Shown: piece by piece, positions 28,175-37,379 of the stretch | Position numbering within the stretch: position 1 is the stretch's first letter | Layout of the letters: each line of letters opens with the position of its first letter | Source of the DNA: Sphingomonas citri | GTDB lineage: Bacteria > Pseudomonadota > Alphaproteobacteria > Sphingomonadales > Sphingomonadaceae | Assembly (NCBI RefSeq): GCF_019429485.1 | Contig: NZ_JAHXZN010000001.1 | Span: forward strand, 1,550,001-1,614,000 | Length of the DNA: 64,000 bases | Direction of reading: 5' to 3' | Translations under genes and position numbers: made by a program | Notes under the pieces: model-generated | What the model was told of the DNA's origin: nothing | The model's input: only the letters and a program-made list of their open reading frames with translations | The model's database searches: none

Positions 28175-29821
28175 ATGAGCAATGATGACGCTGCCAAGGT
28201 CTTGTTCGCCGAGACTCGTAATTGGCGGGAGGATCCGTCCGAACCCGAGCAAGTACGGATCGCTAGACGTGTGCTGGCGAGAGCGATTCGAGCAAGTGAT
28301 GGCAAGGGTTTCGCGCCTGGAGATGAGCCAACCTTTGCCGAACTTGGAAACCCCACGACCTTCGCGATTTGGCAAGACTGTTTTTCAGCGACCGCAGAAG
28401 CTTGGGCGCCGGCCGAGTCGGAAAAAGCGGATCTGGGATATGTGGTCAGCCAGCTTCCGCCACAGGACAATGCTGCTTACTTAAAGGCGGCACCCAAGCT
28501 CAATGGTGCGACGCCGGCCAGCGCCCATGGCCCGTTTCGGTTCGCGACCGGCGGCGGAGCATACAGCGTTTATGTCTTCGACGGGGTCGAGGGCGTGGGA
28601 CCCGGCCTCTTTCCGCCGCGCAGTGCTCCGGTCACGGGACTTGGCGGGTCGAGTCGGTTCCGCCACGCCTGGCCGGCAGCGTTGGCCATCCTCTTCTGCG
28701 TGGCCCTCCTAAGCGGCGTCGCCTACGACGCATATTGCCGCGGCGTGAGTGCAACGGCGACAGCGATCCGGCCCAGCGGCCTGGCGCAGAGATTGACCAG
28801 AGTCATCGCGGATGTCGATCCACGCCTCTCGGATGAGGCCCGAAGAATTGCCGAGGACGTCGTCAGCGAAGCAAAATCGGTACCTGTCGACCAGGCTGCT
28901 TGGTGGCAGAGTGTCAAAGCAAGCACGGGTATCCCTGCGAGAACAGCGGCTACCGCCGCAGAGATCGATACCAAGGCGGCTGCTGCCAAGGCATCGACCG
29001 TGAGTCTAGTTGAAGCCCTTGCGCCCACAAATTTGGGTGCCGGGGTGCTCGATGACATGAAGAAGCGAGCGGGTGATGCAGTCGATCATGCATTTCGTGA
29101 TGATCCGATTGCAATCCGGCCAGTGGTCAGCCTTGGTGGCCCGTGGCTCTTCGCGATTGGCTCGTTGGTTGTGATCGCGGGAGTCGTCGGCATGGGCTTC
29201 TGGGGCAGTGTGTTAGGTGCGTTGATCGACTCCCGTAACCGGCTCAGCCTCTCCCGCCTGCAGTTGATGGCGTGGACGATCGTCGTGCTAAGCCTTTTCG
29301 GTATCACAAGCCCATTCCTTATTGGCGCGAGCGAAGGGGCGGTCAGCTTACCTCAATATCCTTGGGAAATCTGGGCTTTGCTCGGCATTACGATCGGGAC
29401 ACCACCGCTAAGCGGCCTCATTCTCGTCAGCAAAAGCGGTCAGGCGCCTCAGCCAAACGCGGAACGGTCAATCCGTGACGACCCAGATGCGACCAATGTC
29501 GGCCGGGTGGAGGTTAACCTCGATCCGAACGGATGGAGTTTTCTAGACCTTTTCCGGGGAGAAGAGGTCTCAAACCGCGACGAGATTGATATTTCGCGGT
29601 TTCAGTATTTTGTGATCACCATCATCTTGCTCATGGTATTCATTGGCCTAATCGGCACCGAATTGTGGTCACTCCGAGCCGGGCAGGACTGGGATATTTG
29701 GGCCAAAACCAAAAGCTATCCGACGCTCAATGAGACTTTCATCGGTCTCTTAGCGCTCAGCCACGGTGGCTATCTGGGCATGAAATTGCTTGCCAAGCCC
29801 GACGTGAAGCCGGGTGGATAG
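28175..29821 (+). CDS. Multi-pass membrane protein of unknown function
   Basis: A 548-aa protein. Residues 1-165 are soluble; the opening AAKVLFAETRNW...IARRVLARAI faintly resembles the SleB/CwlJ cell-wall hydrolase start, but catalytic residues cannot be confirmed. Membrane helices follow at about 172-190, 322-345, 365-385, 393-412, 482-505 and perhaps 520-540, with a periplasmic or cytoplasmic helical stretch (200-310) between the first two. The phrase SVLGALIDSRNRLSLSRLQLMAWT and the ending LNETFIGLLALSHGGYLGMKLL look like a conserved but unnamed membrane family. GGGGGATACGCC precedes the ATG. First gene of a three-gene unit divergent from the giant proteins, so plausibly the membrane anchor or channel of the same system. 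Confidence 0.8.
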   Translation: MSNDDAAKVLFAETRNWREDPSEPEQVRIARRVLARAIRASDGKGFAPGDEPTFAELGNPTTFAIWQDCFSATAEAWAPAESEKADLGYVVSQLPPQDNAAYLKAAPKLNGATPASAHGPFRFATGGGAYSVYVFDGVEGVGPGLFPPRSAPVTGLGGSSRFRHAWPAALAILFCVALLSGVAYDAYCRGVSATATAIRPSGLAQRLTRVIADVDPRLSDEARRIAEDVVSEAKSVPVDQAAWWQSVKASTGIPARTAATAAEIDTKAAAAKASTVSLVEALAPTNLGAGVLDDMKKRAGDAVDHAFRDDPIAIRPVVSLGGPWLFAIGSLVVIAGVVGMGFWGSVLGALIDSRNRLSLSRLQLMAWTIVVLSLFGITSPFLIGASEGAVSLPQYPWEIWALLGITIGTPPLSGLILVSKSGQAPQPNAERSIRDDPDATNVGRVEVNLDPNGWSFLDLFRGEEVSNRDEIDISRFQYFVITIILLMVFIGLIGTELWSLRAGQDWDIWAKTKSYPTLNETFIGLLALSHGGYLGMKLLAKPDVKPGG

Positions 29822-29894
29822 GCGGGAATGGACGAGCTGAAATCAAACTTCTGACGTAAATGCATCGATCCGGTCGCCAACAGAGGAGGCGCTT

Positions 29895-30479
29895 ATGCCA
29901 CTTGAAATCCGTGTGAGCCTTCCAGCGGACCGACGGAATACGGGCACCCTGGAACTCGTCGATCCAGCTACGGGTCTCAGGTTCTTCGGACCGGTTCCGG
30001 CGCTAGGACGCGGTGCGCGAAACATGTCGGCGGCGCACGGCAATCCGAACGGTGTCTCCACACAGCCCTTTGGTGACACCCCCCTTGGGGGATATCGCAT
30101 CCCACAAGTGCTTCGCAGCGGCGCTGGCACGACCCACCCCGCCGACGTTTACGGCTCGGTAGGCGTCATAGTGCTCGATCCCGTAAGCGGGGATGCTGAG
30201 GTCGCGCAAGACAATGGTCGGACTGGCCTCCTAATTCACGCCGGTCGGCAGGTAGCGACGCCCACGCCACTCCCGGGGCATCTGCGACCGACCAACGGCT
30301 GCATCCGCATTCTGGAGCCCGACCTTGCGGCGTTGATCCAGGCGATGCGCGACAACGCTTTTCTCTTTCCCGGCGGTGTAACTGTGCAAGTCGGCTCTGC
30401 AGGCCCGGCAGGGATCACAGACGAGGACGTCGATGACGGTGATCCGCCAGATTTCAATGGGACGCCCATTTTGCCATGA
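29895..30479 (+). CDS. YkuD-fold (L,D-transpeptidase-like) protein without signal peptide
   Basis: A 194-aa protein whose residues about 40-150 carry the YkuD motif: His115 in LLIHAG and, 20 residues later, PTNGCIRI with Cys136 and Arg138, matching HxG...[ST]xGCxR. In that family the Cys attacks peptidoglycan stem peptides to form or exchange cross-links. Unusually there is no signal peptide or membrane helix, so as encoded it would stay in the cytoplasm unless exported by a dedicated route. The C-terminal 30 residues are acidic (ITDEDVDDGDPPDFNG). GAGGAGG lies 7 bases before the ATG. Second in the unit with the membrane protein; it could be an effector or a wall-modifying partner of the giant-protein system. 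Confidence 0.8.
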   Translation: MPLEIRVSLPADRRNTGTLELVDPATGLRFFGPVPALGRGARNMSAAHGNPNGVSTQPFGDTPLGGYRIPQVLRSGAGTTHPADVYGSVGVIVLDPVSGDAEVAQDNGRTGLLIHAGRQVATPTPLPGHLRPTNGCIRILEPDLAALIQAMRDNAFLFPGGVTVQVGSAGPAGITDEDVDDGDPPDFNGTPILP

Positions 30480-30556
30480 TCTCCGTGATCTGCTGACCCT
30501 TGCCCTCTCATCAAGGAACCATCGAGAACACTTTCCGCTGAGTTAGGGAGACCGAT

Positions 30557-30814
30557 ATGCCTGCTGACAAAGTAACATTTCGCAACGACACCAGCTTAGA
30601 CGTTGCGATTTTGGTCTTTTATGGTGCAACCGACGGACTGTGCGTCGACAAGCCGCGCCGGCGGAACATAACGATGCAGCCGGGAGCAAAGGACGATTTT
30701 GACTTTGGTCCGGATCTCATTTGCTATTGCTATCAGCCCGCTGTTTCAGGACCGCCACCTGAGAACTGCGGACACCAGCAGGCGCGCCCCGGCGATCTGG
30801 TGGTCCTAATTTAA
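30557..30814 (+). CDS. Small protein of unknown function
   Basis: An 85-aa product (MPADKVTFRNDTSLDVAILVFYG...) with a beta-sandwich look: alternating hydrophobic strands, a TMQPGAKDDFDFG turn, and three Cys late in the sequence (ICYCYQ and ENCGHQ), plus one at residue 29. The N-terminal VTFRNDTSLDVAILVFYG is reminiscent of small lipid- or membrane-binding beta proteins (actinoporin/aegerolysin-like), but this is too weak to assign. GGGAGA lies 6 bases before the ATG. Third gene of the membrane-protein/YkuD unit. Confidence 0.65.
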   Translation: MPADKVTFRNDTSLDVAILVFYGATDGLCVDKPRRRNITMQPGAKDDFDFGPDLICYCYQPAVSGPPPENCGHQQARPGDLVVLI

Positions 30815-31284
30815 GTGTAGTGATCTGATTCAGTTGGTGCAGAATGGTCAGTCCATATCGCGTTGAACGCGAAGACTGTGCAGAGTGGACAACAACGCTC
30901 GTGCCGAGCCGTGAGAGCGCTATAGAAGGGTCGGTGGTGTTCCTCGCGCTTGGTAGCACCGATCAGACCAGCCGTTTACCCGCCCGATGCCGACGCTCCG
31001 CGCCCTGAGCCAAGACCCAGCCTCGAACTTTCGACGCAGCATCTGCGCTCCTCGGAAAGCGGTCGTCCGTTCAGCCGGAGCCTGAGCCATCGCCGCCGCT
31101 GCCGCTGCCGCTGCCGCTGCCGCTGCCGCTGCCGGCATTTACTTCGCGCTCAGTGAAATCACATGCTAGCGTTCGATCGCGATGCATTTGGCTTCAACAA
31201 TCGACGCAGAGTTCGACAAGCCGAAGCTTCGACGCGCATGGCGGGAGTAAGTGTTGAAGAAACTAAAATGCTTTAGGCACGCCG
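30815..31284. other. Intergenic region with a hexanucleotide repeat
   Basis: About 470 bp with no supported gene, between the small protein gene and the convergent MBL-hydrolase gene. The only structure seen is a GCCGCT tandem repeat. Confidence 0.5.
31095..31130. repeat. GCCGCT hexanucleotide microsatellite (6 units)
   Basis: Six perfect GCCGCT units in tandem, followed by an imperfect seventh. In one minus-strand frame it would encode a poly-alanine run, but that frame has no family support. Confidence 0.9.
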
Positions 31285-33033
31285 CTACGCTCCGACGCCC
31301 AGCGTAAGTCGCACCCACAACGGATCGTCGCCCTGAGCGTAGTCGAGCTCGAAGATGCTGCCCGAAAAGGCAGCCTTCTCCTCCGCGATTTTGCCATCCC
31401 CGCTGATGATGCGGTTTGATGTTTTGATCTTCAACCGCGTGTGAAGCTTGTCGTAGGGCATCGCCCAGCCATTAGGGTTACTCCTCGTCTTCTGCTCGCG
31501 CGCAACCGCTTCGACCACCGGGATCATGGCGACAAGACTCGGGCTGGTCATCAATTCCAAACCCTGATCCCGCACCGTTGCATTGTGGCTACCGTGATGG
31601 CCAACTTTATAGAACACCACGCGCGAAAGGATGTCGGTCGCGCTGACCGCGTTCTCGCCGGGCGTACTCGGACCAACACGACCATCTGCGTCTGGTTTGC
31701 CAGCCGCCGAGGGGTACTTCTGATCGTGCCACGAGAGCCAGTTGCCGACTTGCGCATCCGCCGGAAACAGAAGGACGCGGCCGCCGGTAACCTCGATCGC
31801 GAGCGCAAGCGAGGTGTTGTTGACGTCACCGTCGATCTTGAGCGCCAGCGTCTCGGCCGATCCCAGCCATTCGCCATCAATACGCCGCGCCTCCGACACG
31901 GGATCGTGATCGTAGTAGCGCTCCGCGAGATGATCGAGCGGTTCGGAGATCGGGGCTTGCCAGCGCTCGACTCCATCTTGCATCGGCTGCTCGCCGCGCG
32001 GGCCGCCGCTAGTCGGCGGCTCCTGCCAGCGATCGAACAGGTCAGCGAAAGGCAAGTTGAGCTCGGGCCGCCGCCTCTCGGGCCCTCGCTCCAGCGGCTG
32101 GCACGCGCTGGTGGCAGCGGGGGCGGGCTTCGAGGGACCTCTGTCCGCTGCGAGTAGCGAGGAGACGTCAGCGGCGAGCGGCAGGTACTCGTCGACGTCT
32201 GCGGGTGCGAGATAGACCTCGCTCGCGTTGGCGTCGGGATCGAGCTGGAGCAGCCGGGTTCGCGTTCGCGGCGGCCCTAGAGTGATCGCGCGCAGGCGGT
32301 CCTTTATGCCGAAGTCAATCTGCTGACCGGGTTCGAGGTACTTCACCCCCGCGTCGCCGGCCTTCTGCTTAAGCCAGTAGAACACGTCGGCGCAGCTGCG
32401 CGGTGGGAGCTTGGGCGCGCGCGGCTTGGCCGTTTCTCGGCTTGCAGCGAACGAACTGGTGGGGGAAGGCACGTCGTCGATCTCGCCGTAAAACTGCAGC
32501 AAGTCACTGATGCGGGCGATGCGGTCCTGCGCCGCATCGCTGTCGAGCCGCAGGCCGAAGCGGCTGCCGGCCGCGCCCGCCGTGGCTTCGGCGACGAGCG
32601 CGTGAAGCGCGGAGAGTCCCTTCGAATGCTTGTTACGGATGGCAGTAGCGAGGTCGTCCTTGTCGTTCTCGGTCCACGCGAGCCACACCGCCTTGATCGT
32701 GAACGTCTCGAACACGTCGTGGTGGAGGATAAACCCGCTGAGGTGATCATAATGCTCGTGTGTGGCAATCACCAGGTCAAGCGTGCGCGCGGTGGCTTCG
32801 GCAAGGTCGTTCACGACCGCTTGCATGTGACCGACCGCAGCTTTGGTCGCAACCTTGGTACTGCCGATGCACTGCAGCACGCCGCAATCGATCAGCGCGC
32901 GGTATACCTCGCCGCCTAAGGTGTGAGTGAGCAGGAAACAGTCGCCGAGCAGGCCACGGTACATCCGCACCGATATCGTCTCCCGCTGATCTTCGGCCGC
33001 GGCGAGCAAAGATTGAATGGGTGCCTGCGCCAT
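31285..33033 (-). CDS. MBL-fold metallohydrolase (ComEC/Rec2-like domain), 582 aa
   Basis: Metallo-beta-lactamase fold hydrolase. The metal site is clear: THEHYDH at 91-97 (HxHxDH) after a beta strand LDLVIA, and the late KVGHHGSHNATV segment around 495, as in ComEC/Rec2-type soluble MBL domains, which may hydrolyse nucleotides or nucleic acid. There is no membrane part and no signal peptide, so it is a cytoplasmic stand-alone enzyme. The insert at about 230-400 is low-complexity and variable. It is third in a tight operon: 12 bases downstream of the HExxH protease gene, itself overlapping the DUF2235 gene. Such soluble MBLs often occur in bacterial conflict loci. Confidence 0.88.
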   Translation of the reverse strand: MAQAPIQSLLAAAEDQRETISVRMYRGLLGDCFLLTHTLGGEVYRALIDCGVLQCIGSTKVATKAAVGHMQAVVNDLAEATARTLDLVIATHEHYDHLSGFILHHDVFETFTIKAVWLAWTENDKDDLATAIRNKHSKGLSALHALVAEATAGAAGSRFGLRLDSDAAQDRIARISDLLQFYGEIDDVPSPTSSFAASRETAKPRAPKLPPRSCADVFYWLKQKAGDAGVKYLEPGQQIDFGIKDRLRAITLGPPRTRTRLLQLDPDANASEVYLAPADVDEYLPLAADVSSLLAADRGPSKPAPAATSACQPLERGPERRRPELNLPFADLFDRWQEPPTSGGPRGEQPMQDGVERWQAPISEPLDHLAERYYDHDPVSEARRIDGEWLGSAETLALKIDGDVNNTSLALAIEVTGGRVLLFPADAQVGNWLSWHDQKYPSAAGKPDADGRVGPSTPGENAVSATDILSRVVFYKVGHHGSHNATVRDQGLELMTSPSLVAMIPVVEAVAREQKTRSNPNGWAMPYDKLHTRLKIKTSNRIISGDGKIAEEKAAFSGSIFELDYAQGDDPLWVRLTLGVGA

Positions 33034-33045
33034 GCCTCGCTCCCT

Positions 33046-35211
33046 TCAATATCGGTGCAGCAGCGCGAATGGTTCGGCGCGCTGGCCGTGCCGGTCGTAG
33101 ACGATGCCCATTCCTGCGGGGCGGAGCAGAAATTCCCGTTGGTTGGCGAGCCGGGCATCGTCGCTGATGCTCTTGCTGATTACGTAGCGCAGCGCACGGG
33201 TGCGCAAGTCGATAATCAAGGTCGCGCCGCCGCGCAGATGGAAGTCGTACGGCCGCTCCTCCTCGTCTGGGTCTGGCACACGAGCGTCTTCCGCACGCTG
33301 GTCGTCGGCATCGAGATAGCCCCGACGCCGCTGGGTCACCTCAATGATCAGCTGCCGCGCGTCCTGCCCGTCCGGCCCGGCACGCCGGGTCGAGCGAACG
33401 CTCGAGACCTCAACCGATGGATTTCCGCGCGTAGTTCCTAACGTGTAGAGCTTCGGGCCGTCCGGGCGCTCAAAATAGACTCCAAGCGACCTCTCCCAGG
33501 CCCTATCGACATCACGCCTGCGACGGACTCTCTCGGCCCTTCCGCTCGCGATCAGATCGATGATCGCGAGCCAGCGCCGAAAATGCGTGTTCTTGCGCGC
33601 GAGATCACCCTTGAGCTTTGACAAGTCATCATCGGCGAGCCCGATCCACAACAGGTCGGCTTCGACAGCGTCGATCAGGCTCTCGGCCGCGCCATTGGCA
33701 AGATCCTCGCGCAACCTCGCAAGTAGCTTTGCGAGACGATCCTTGTCAGATTTGCTAGCGGCGCCGTGTTCGGGCACGTACTCGAGCTCGGGCTGGACTA
33801 GCCAGTACCAGATCCGCCGCCGATTGGCTTCCGCGTTCTCGAGTACCTCGACGCGCTTGAAGCGCGGCACCAGATCGAGCCCTCCGCTTTCGACGTCGTC
33901 GACGCTTAGCGGCTGGCCATCGGGGCCGATCGGCGCCGCGCTCCACAAGAGGTTGTCGGGCGAGAGTGACAGGCAGTTGTCGGGAAATATGCCGCGCCGC
34001 CGGAATGCCTCGATGAACGCAAGGCGATAGTTGAGCGTATCGTCGGGGATCAGGTCGGCGTCTGCGGTGACGATCGCGCGCAGGAACTCGCCGAAGCGGA
34101 CGTCGACGGGCGGTAGGTAATCTAGCGCGCGGATGCACATCCGCAGCACGTGATCGGCGCTCTTGCGTGCTTCGGACGCGAGCCGCGCGACGAGATCGGG
34201 ATGCAATCGCTGCGGCTGACCGGGCTGGACACCGCCGATGCGCATCAGGTCCGTGCTGCGTGCGGCGTAGATCGTGAGGAACGCGTCAAACACGGCGGCG
34301 ACGAGGATCGCACCGCGCTCGTGCGGCTCGGCGGTGCCGGCGAGCGCGTCCGGGTCGGGCGCCTTGTCGATGTAGTCGCGCAGCGCCTTGCGGTCCGAGG
34401 TGCCCGAGGCGAACTGCTGCGCCAAGCCGGAGAGCAGATTGCTCTGCTGGTCGAGCTTCCCGCCCTGCCGCGCGATGTGCTCGCTGACCGCCTCGGTCAT
34501 CTGGAAGTGCGAGAACAGCGCCGATATGTCAGCGAATGCTTCGTGGAAGGCGAGGCTGTCGATGCTGGTCGCGTCCGAATAGCGGGGGTGCAGCCCGTCC
34601 AGAATCGCGTGGGTGGTTTCGTGGACGATGATGTCGTGCGACAGCGCGGTGAAAATCCAGCTCGCCCCGGCCTTGCGCTGCGAGGCCTTGAAGTAGCCGA
34701 ACAGCAGCGCGCGCTTCTCGCGGCTGTAATAGGCATTGGCCTCGCGCAGCGCGTGCGGGTAGACGCGCAGCCGATCGGTCGAGCGATAGGTCTCGTGGTT
34801 CTCATCCCACGCAGGACGCCAGGTGACCTTGCGACCGAGCGCGCGCTCGAACTGCTTGATCGTCTTCATCGCCACCGCGAAAACCATCTGCTGGTGGAAT
34901 CGCGGATCGCCTTCGGAGGGCGGCAAGCCGTCCTGCGCGAGAACGTCGGGGTGATTGAGGTCGATCGGCTCGTAGAACTGCTGGCTGACCGGATCGATGT
35001 CGACGACTTCGAGATAGTCGTTGATAGGGCCGGGCTGAAGCGGATCCTCGGTCGGGTCGTTCCAGGCCAGCGTTATGATCGCTTGGCTGAACGTCGCCGA
35101 TTGGCGCTCGATCGCCGCGCTGGGATCAAATGCGTAGACCCGCAGTCGGCGCCCCGTCGGCTGCGGCAGCGGCGCCGAGCGGTGCGCGGTGGGTTGCGGC
35201 GAGTCGGTCAT
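33046..35211 (-). CDS. Putative zinc metalloprotease (HExxH), 721 aa
   Basis: The catalytic motif is visible at 197-201 (HETTH, within DIIVHETTHAILDG), followed at 223-228 by HEAFAD, which supplies a likely third ligand Glu as in gluzincin proteases. The helical region 105-125 and the motif YYSREKRALLFGYF precede it. No signal peptide, so it is cytoplasmic or released by lysis. Residues 440-720 are alpha-rich and of unknown role, with a terminal beta segment. The start overlaps the DUF2235 stop by 4 bases (ATGA). Its family name is unknown to me; the substrate could be a partner in the same operon. Confidence 0.8.
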   Translation of the reverse strand: MTDSPQPTAHRSAPLPQPTGRRLRVYAFDPSAAIERQSATFSQAIITLAWNDPTEDPLQPGPINDYLEVVDIDPVSQQFYEPIDLNHPDVLAQDGLPPSEGDPRFHQQMVFAVAMKTIKQFERALGRKVTWRPAWDENHETYRSTDRLRVYPHALREANAYYSREKRALLFGYFKASQRKAGASWIFTALSHDIIVHETTHAILDGLHPRYSDATSIDSLAFHEAFADISALFSHFQMTEAVSEHIARQGGKLDQQSNLLSGLAQQFASGTSDRKALRDYIDKAPDPDALAGTAEPHERGAILVAAVFDAFLTIYAARSTDLMRIGGVQPGQPQRLHPDLVARLASEARKSADHVLRMCIRALDYLPPVDVRFGEFLRAIVTADADLIPDDTLNYRLAFIEAFRRRGIFPDNCLSLSPDNLLWSAAPIGPDGQPLSVDDVESGGLDLVPRFKRVEVLENAEANRRRIWYWLVQPELEYVPEHGAASKSDKDRLAKLLARLREDLANGAAESLIDAVEADLLWIGLADDDLSKLKGDLARKNTHFRRWLAIIDLIASGRAERVRRRRDVDRAWERSLGVYFERPDGPKLYTLGTTRGNPSVEVSSVRSTRRAGPDGQDARQLIIEVTQRRRGYLDADDQRAEDARVPDPDEEERPYDFHLRGGATLIIDLRTRALRYVISKSISDDARLANQREFLLRPAGMGIVYDRHGQRAEPFALLHRY

Positions 35212-36419
35212 GGCGCCGCCTGTGCAGCCTTCCCGAGTGCGAACTTAGCGGAATCGAGCGGCTTACCGCTGATCGCATCGGTCGGACCAAAGATCCCCGC
35301 CGGGTCGCAACCAAGGCGCCCCGCCCACTCGACCACCGCGCCGGGGCGGTACGTCAGATCGGCACGCCAGCGGTCGAACACGCTGCCGTCGATCGTCTCG
35401 TTGACGGTCTCGCTCCAGCCCGGCTTCTTGTCGGCGTGAGTCGTCGTGGCGACGCGTCTGCTGCCGATCGTGCGGACGAATGGCCCCGAGACGAATTTGT
35501 AGAGCCCAAATGCGAAGGCCCCGTAGCTGTCCGTGATGGGACCGGAGATCGCGTCCGGCGCCTGCTCAGGGAACCTGGTCAGCCGCAGACCCAGCTCGTG
35601 CGCGTGCATGGCGAGCCAGCGCATCGGCAGCTCGGGCAACGTCGTCGGGTTGCCCCCGCCGACGTCGGCGTGCGCACCGACGAACCAGCGCTGCTCGACC
35701 TTGGGCTCGCGCTCACCGCCGGGCAGCCGCGCATCGGGTACCTGCGGCACGAACCGCGTCCAGAGCGCCGGGCGGAACGCCTCGCGGTGTTCGTCGATCG
35801 CCAACGCATGGAAAGCGTTCTCGTAGATCGTGCTGAGCCGGGTGTGGTGGAACAAGAACCGCCGGCGGCTGAGCCCCGGGATGTTGCCAAAGGGAATGCC
35901 CAGCGCGCCCACGGTGTCCCACACACCGATCATCTTGATCGGCACGCGCTTCGACGCGGTGAGCAGCGCCTTCTCGTCATCGCTCAGCGGGCCTCCTTGG
36001 CTCGCGACGTAATCGAGCTTCCAGCGCGGGCGGACCTCGGCATCGAGCTGATAGCGCTTGTAAAGCGCAACAGCGCTGAGTGCTGAGCCGCGGTGTAGAA
36101 GGCCGCATTTGGCGATCAGCCCGGCGAGGCTGCGCGCGGTAAACGCGCCGCGGCTGAACCCGAAGATGTAGATTTCGTCGCCTTCGTCGTACTTGCTCAC
36201 CAGCCATTCGTAGGCAGCTAAAACGTTCTCGCTAAGACCATAGCCCAGCGCCCCGCCTCGCAGCCATTCGAAACGCTTGGTGCCGACCCCAGGCTCGTAA
36301 TAGGCGCATTGCGCGATGACGCCGTCGACTTGCGCGACGAAGCTGCAAAGCCGCTCAACGTTGGTATGCGTCTCGACCTTGTTCCAGGTCCCGTCGAGAA
36401 ATAGCGCGATCCGCTTCAT
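35208..36419 (-). CDS. DUF2235 alpha/beta hydrolase (phospholipase-like)
   Basis: 403 aa from ATG 36419, selected because GGAGG lies 6 bases upstream; an in-frame start at 36512 has none. It begins with the DUF2235 signature FLDGTWNK, followed by EIYIFGFSRGAFTARSLAG (nucleophile Ser89 in GFSRG) and later GVWDTVGALG and AIDEHREAFRP. Family members include type VI secretion phospholipase effectors (Tle1 group) and many uncharacterised hydrolases. No signal peptide, no T6SS gene and no immunity-like gene are nearby, so the effector role is uncertain. First gene of the hydrolase-protease-MBL operon. Confidence 0.9.
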   Translation of the reverse strand: MKRIALFLDGTWNKVETHTNVERLCSFVAQVDGVIAQCAYYEPGVGTKRFEWLRGGALGYGLSENVLAAYEWLVSKYDEGDEIYIFGFSRGAFTARSLAGLIAKCGLLHRGSALSAVALYKRYQLDAEVRPRWKLDYVASQGGPLSDDEKALLTASKRVPIKMIGVWDTVGALGIPFGNIPGLSRRRFLFHHTRLSTIYENAFHALAIDEHREAFRPALWTRFVPQVPDARLPGGEREPKVEQRWFVGAHADVGGGNPTTLPELPMRWLAMHAHELGLRLTRFPEQAPDAISGPITDSYGAFAFGLYKFVSGPFVRTIGSRRVATTTHADKKPGWSETVNETIDGSVFDRWRADLTYRPGAVVEWAGRLGCDPAGIFGPTDAISGKPLDSAKFALGKAAQAAP

Positions 36420-36923
36420 GTCTGCACCTCCCCCCGGAGTCGCATCGACTATCGGTATATACGGCCCAAATGCACGCTGCGTCAAATCGGACGGCGCGTG
36501 GTGCGACCTCACGACGCCTACTGAGGCGCTATATCGAAGAGCTGCGCGTAACCGCCTGCACCCGACGGCTCGATCGGGACTGTTCGACGGCGCGGATTAA
36601 GATCAGCGAGCTGCACAGGAAGGGCGCGCAGCCGACGCTGGTTGAGCGGCATCAGACTTAAGCGGCATACCCAGCGACCCTCGGGCGGAAGCCTTTAGCC
36701 CGTGCCAAATCGCGCCACCCCTAGATGAGGAGACGGGCTCACGCACAGGTTCGATACGAACGGCCAACGCTTGAAGCGGCGGCATCATCGACGATGCGAC
36801 CATTCCGTGTTCCGATGCGGGCCCCTGTGCCCGCAGCAAGAATCGACTTGCCGCGGGAAGAAGCACTCAAAGCTTCCGGAATGGCGCTCGGGAGCTGGGT
36901 CCAAACATCCTGGTGTAGGCCGC
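36420..36923. other. Intergenic region upstream of the DUF2235 operon
   Basis: About 500 bp with no supportable gene. It must hold the promoter of the DUF2235 operon and the 3' end of the SLATT transcript. No IS end or clear inverted repeat was seen. Confidence 0.5.
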
Positions 36924-37379
36924 TTACGCGTTCCGCTTCCATTCCACGATCCGAAATTTAAAAAAGTTATCGGCCTCACTTTGTTGAAATTTTACAACGT
37001 CTTCATAGAAGCGCTCGAATACGTCGGCAGGCGACTTCAACTCGCTGGCCGCGCGTCCGGCTTTCAATGAGGCGATCCCATGGTCATAGTCTTGGCGCAA
37101 ACGACCCAAGGTCATTTCGGCAGAGCGGAAATGGCGCCATTCCTCGCCCCAGCGGAACTGCGTGTCCAGACCGGCGAGAACTGCGACAGCTATGGCAAAA
37201 ACGGTTGACCAGGATCGTTCGGCGAAAGCGCTCAGTGCGGGCAGCGACGCGCTTCCGACTACCAGCCCAAGGCGCAGTAAAATGAAGAGCACCATCGATC
37301 GATCGGCAAGTTTCTTCATCTTATGTTGATCTCGTCCGACAGCCGCCAGAAAGTCGCGATCGAATTCTGTATCCGCCAT
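36924..37379 (-). CDS. SLATT/DUF4231-type two-helix membrane protein
   Basis: 151 aa from ATG 37379 (GGGAGG seven bases upstream). Two hydrophobic segments (about 28-50 and 57-75) are followed by AGLDTQFRWGEEWRHFRSAEMTLGRLRQDY, the core of the SLATT/DUF4231 family. SLATT proteins are predicted membrane-pore effectors in nucleotide-signal defence systems. Here it lies on the same strand as the Pycsar-like operon, 575 bases downstream of the CHAT gene, with its own RBS. It might be a further effector or an independent gene; the linkage is suggestive only. Confidence 0.75.
   Translation of the reverse strand: MADTEFDRDFLAAVGRDQHKMKKLADRSMVLFILLRLGLVVGSASLPALSAFAERSWSTVFAIAVAVLAGLDTQFRWGEEWRHFRSAEMTLGRLRQDYDHGIASLKAGRAASELKSPADVFERFYEDVVKFQQSEADNFFKFRIVEWKRNA

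Noticed and set aside
30920..31138. Minus-strand frame starting with a poly-alanine run
   Set aside because: Produced by the GCCGCT repeat; no RBS and no family.
34150..35439. Plus-strand frame of 429 codons opposite the metalloprotease
   Set aside because: Low-complexity Arg/Ala/Val-rich shadow without RBS; the minus strand has the HExxH motif.
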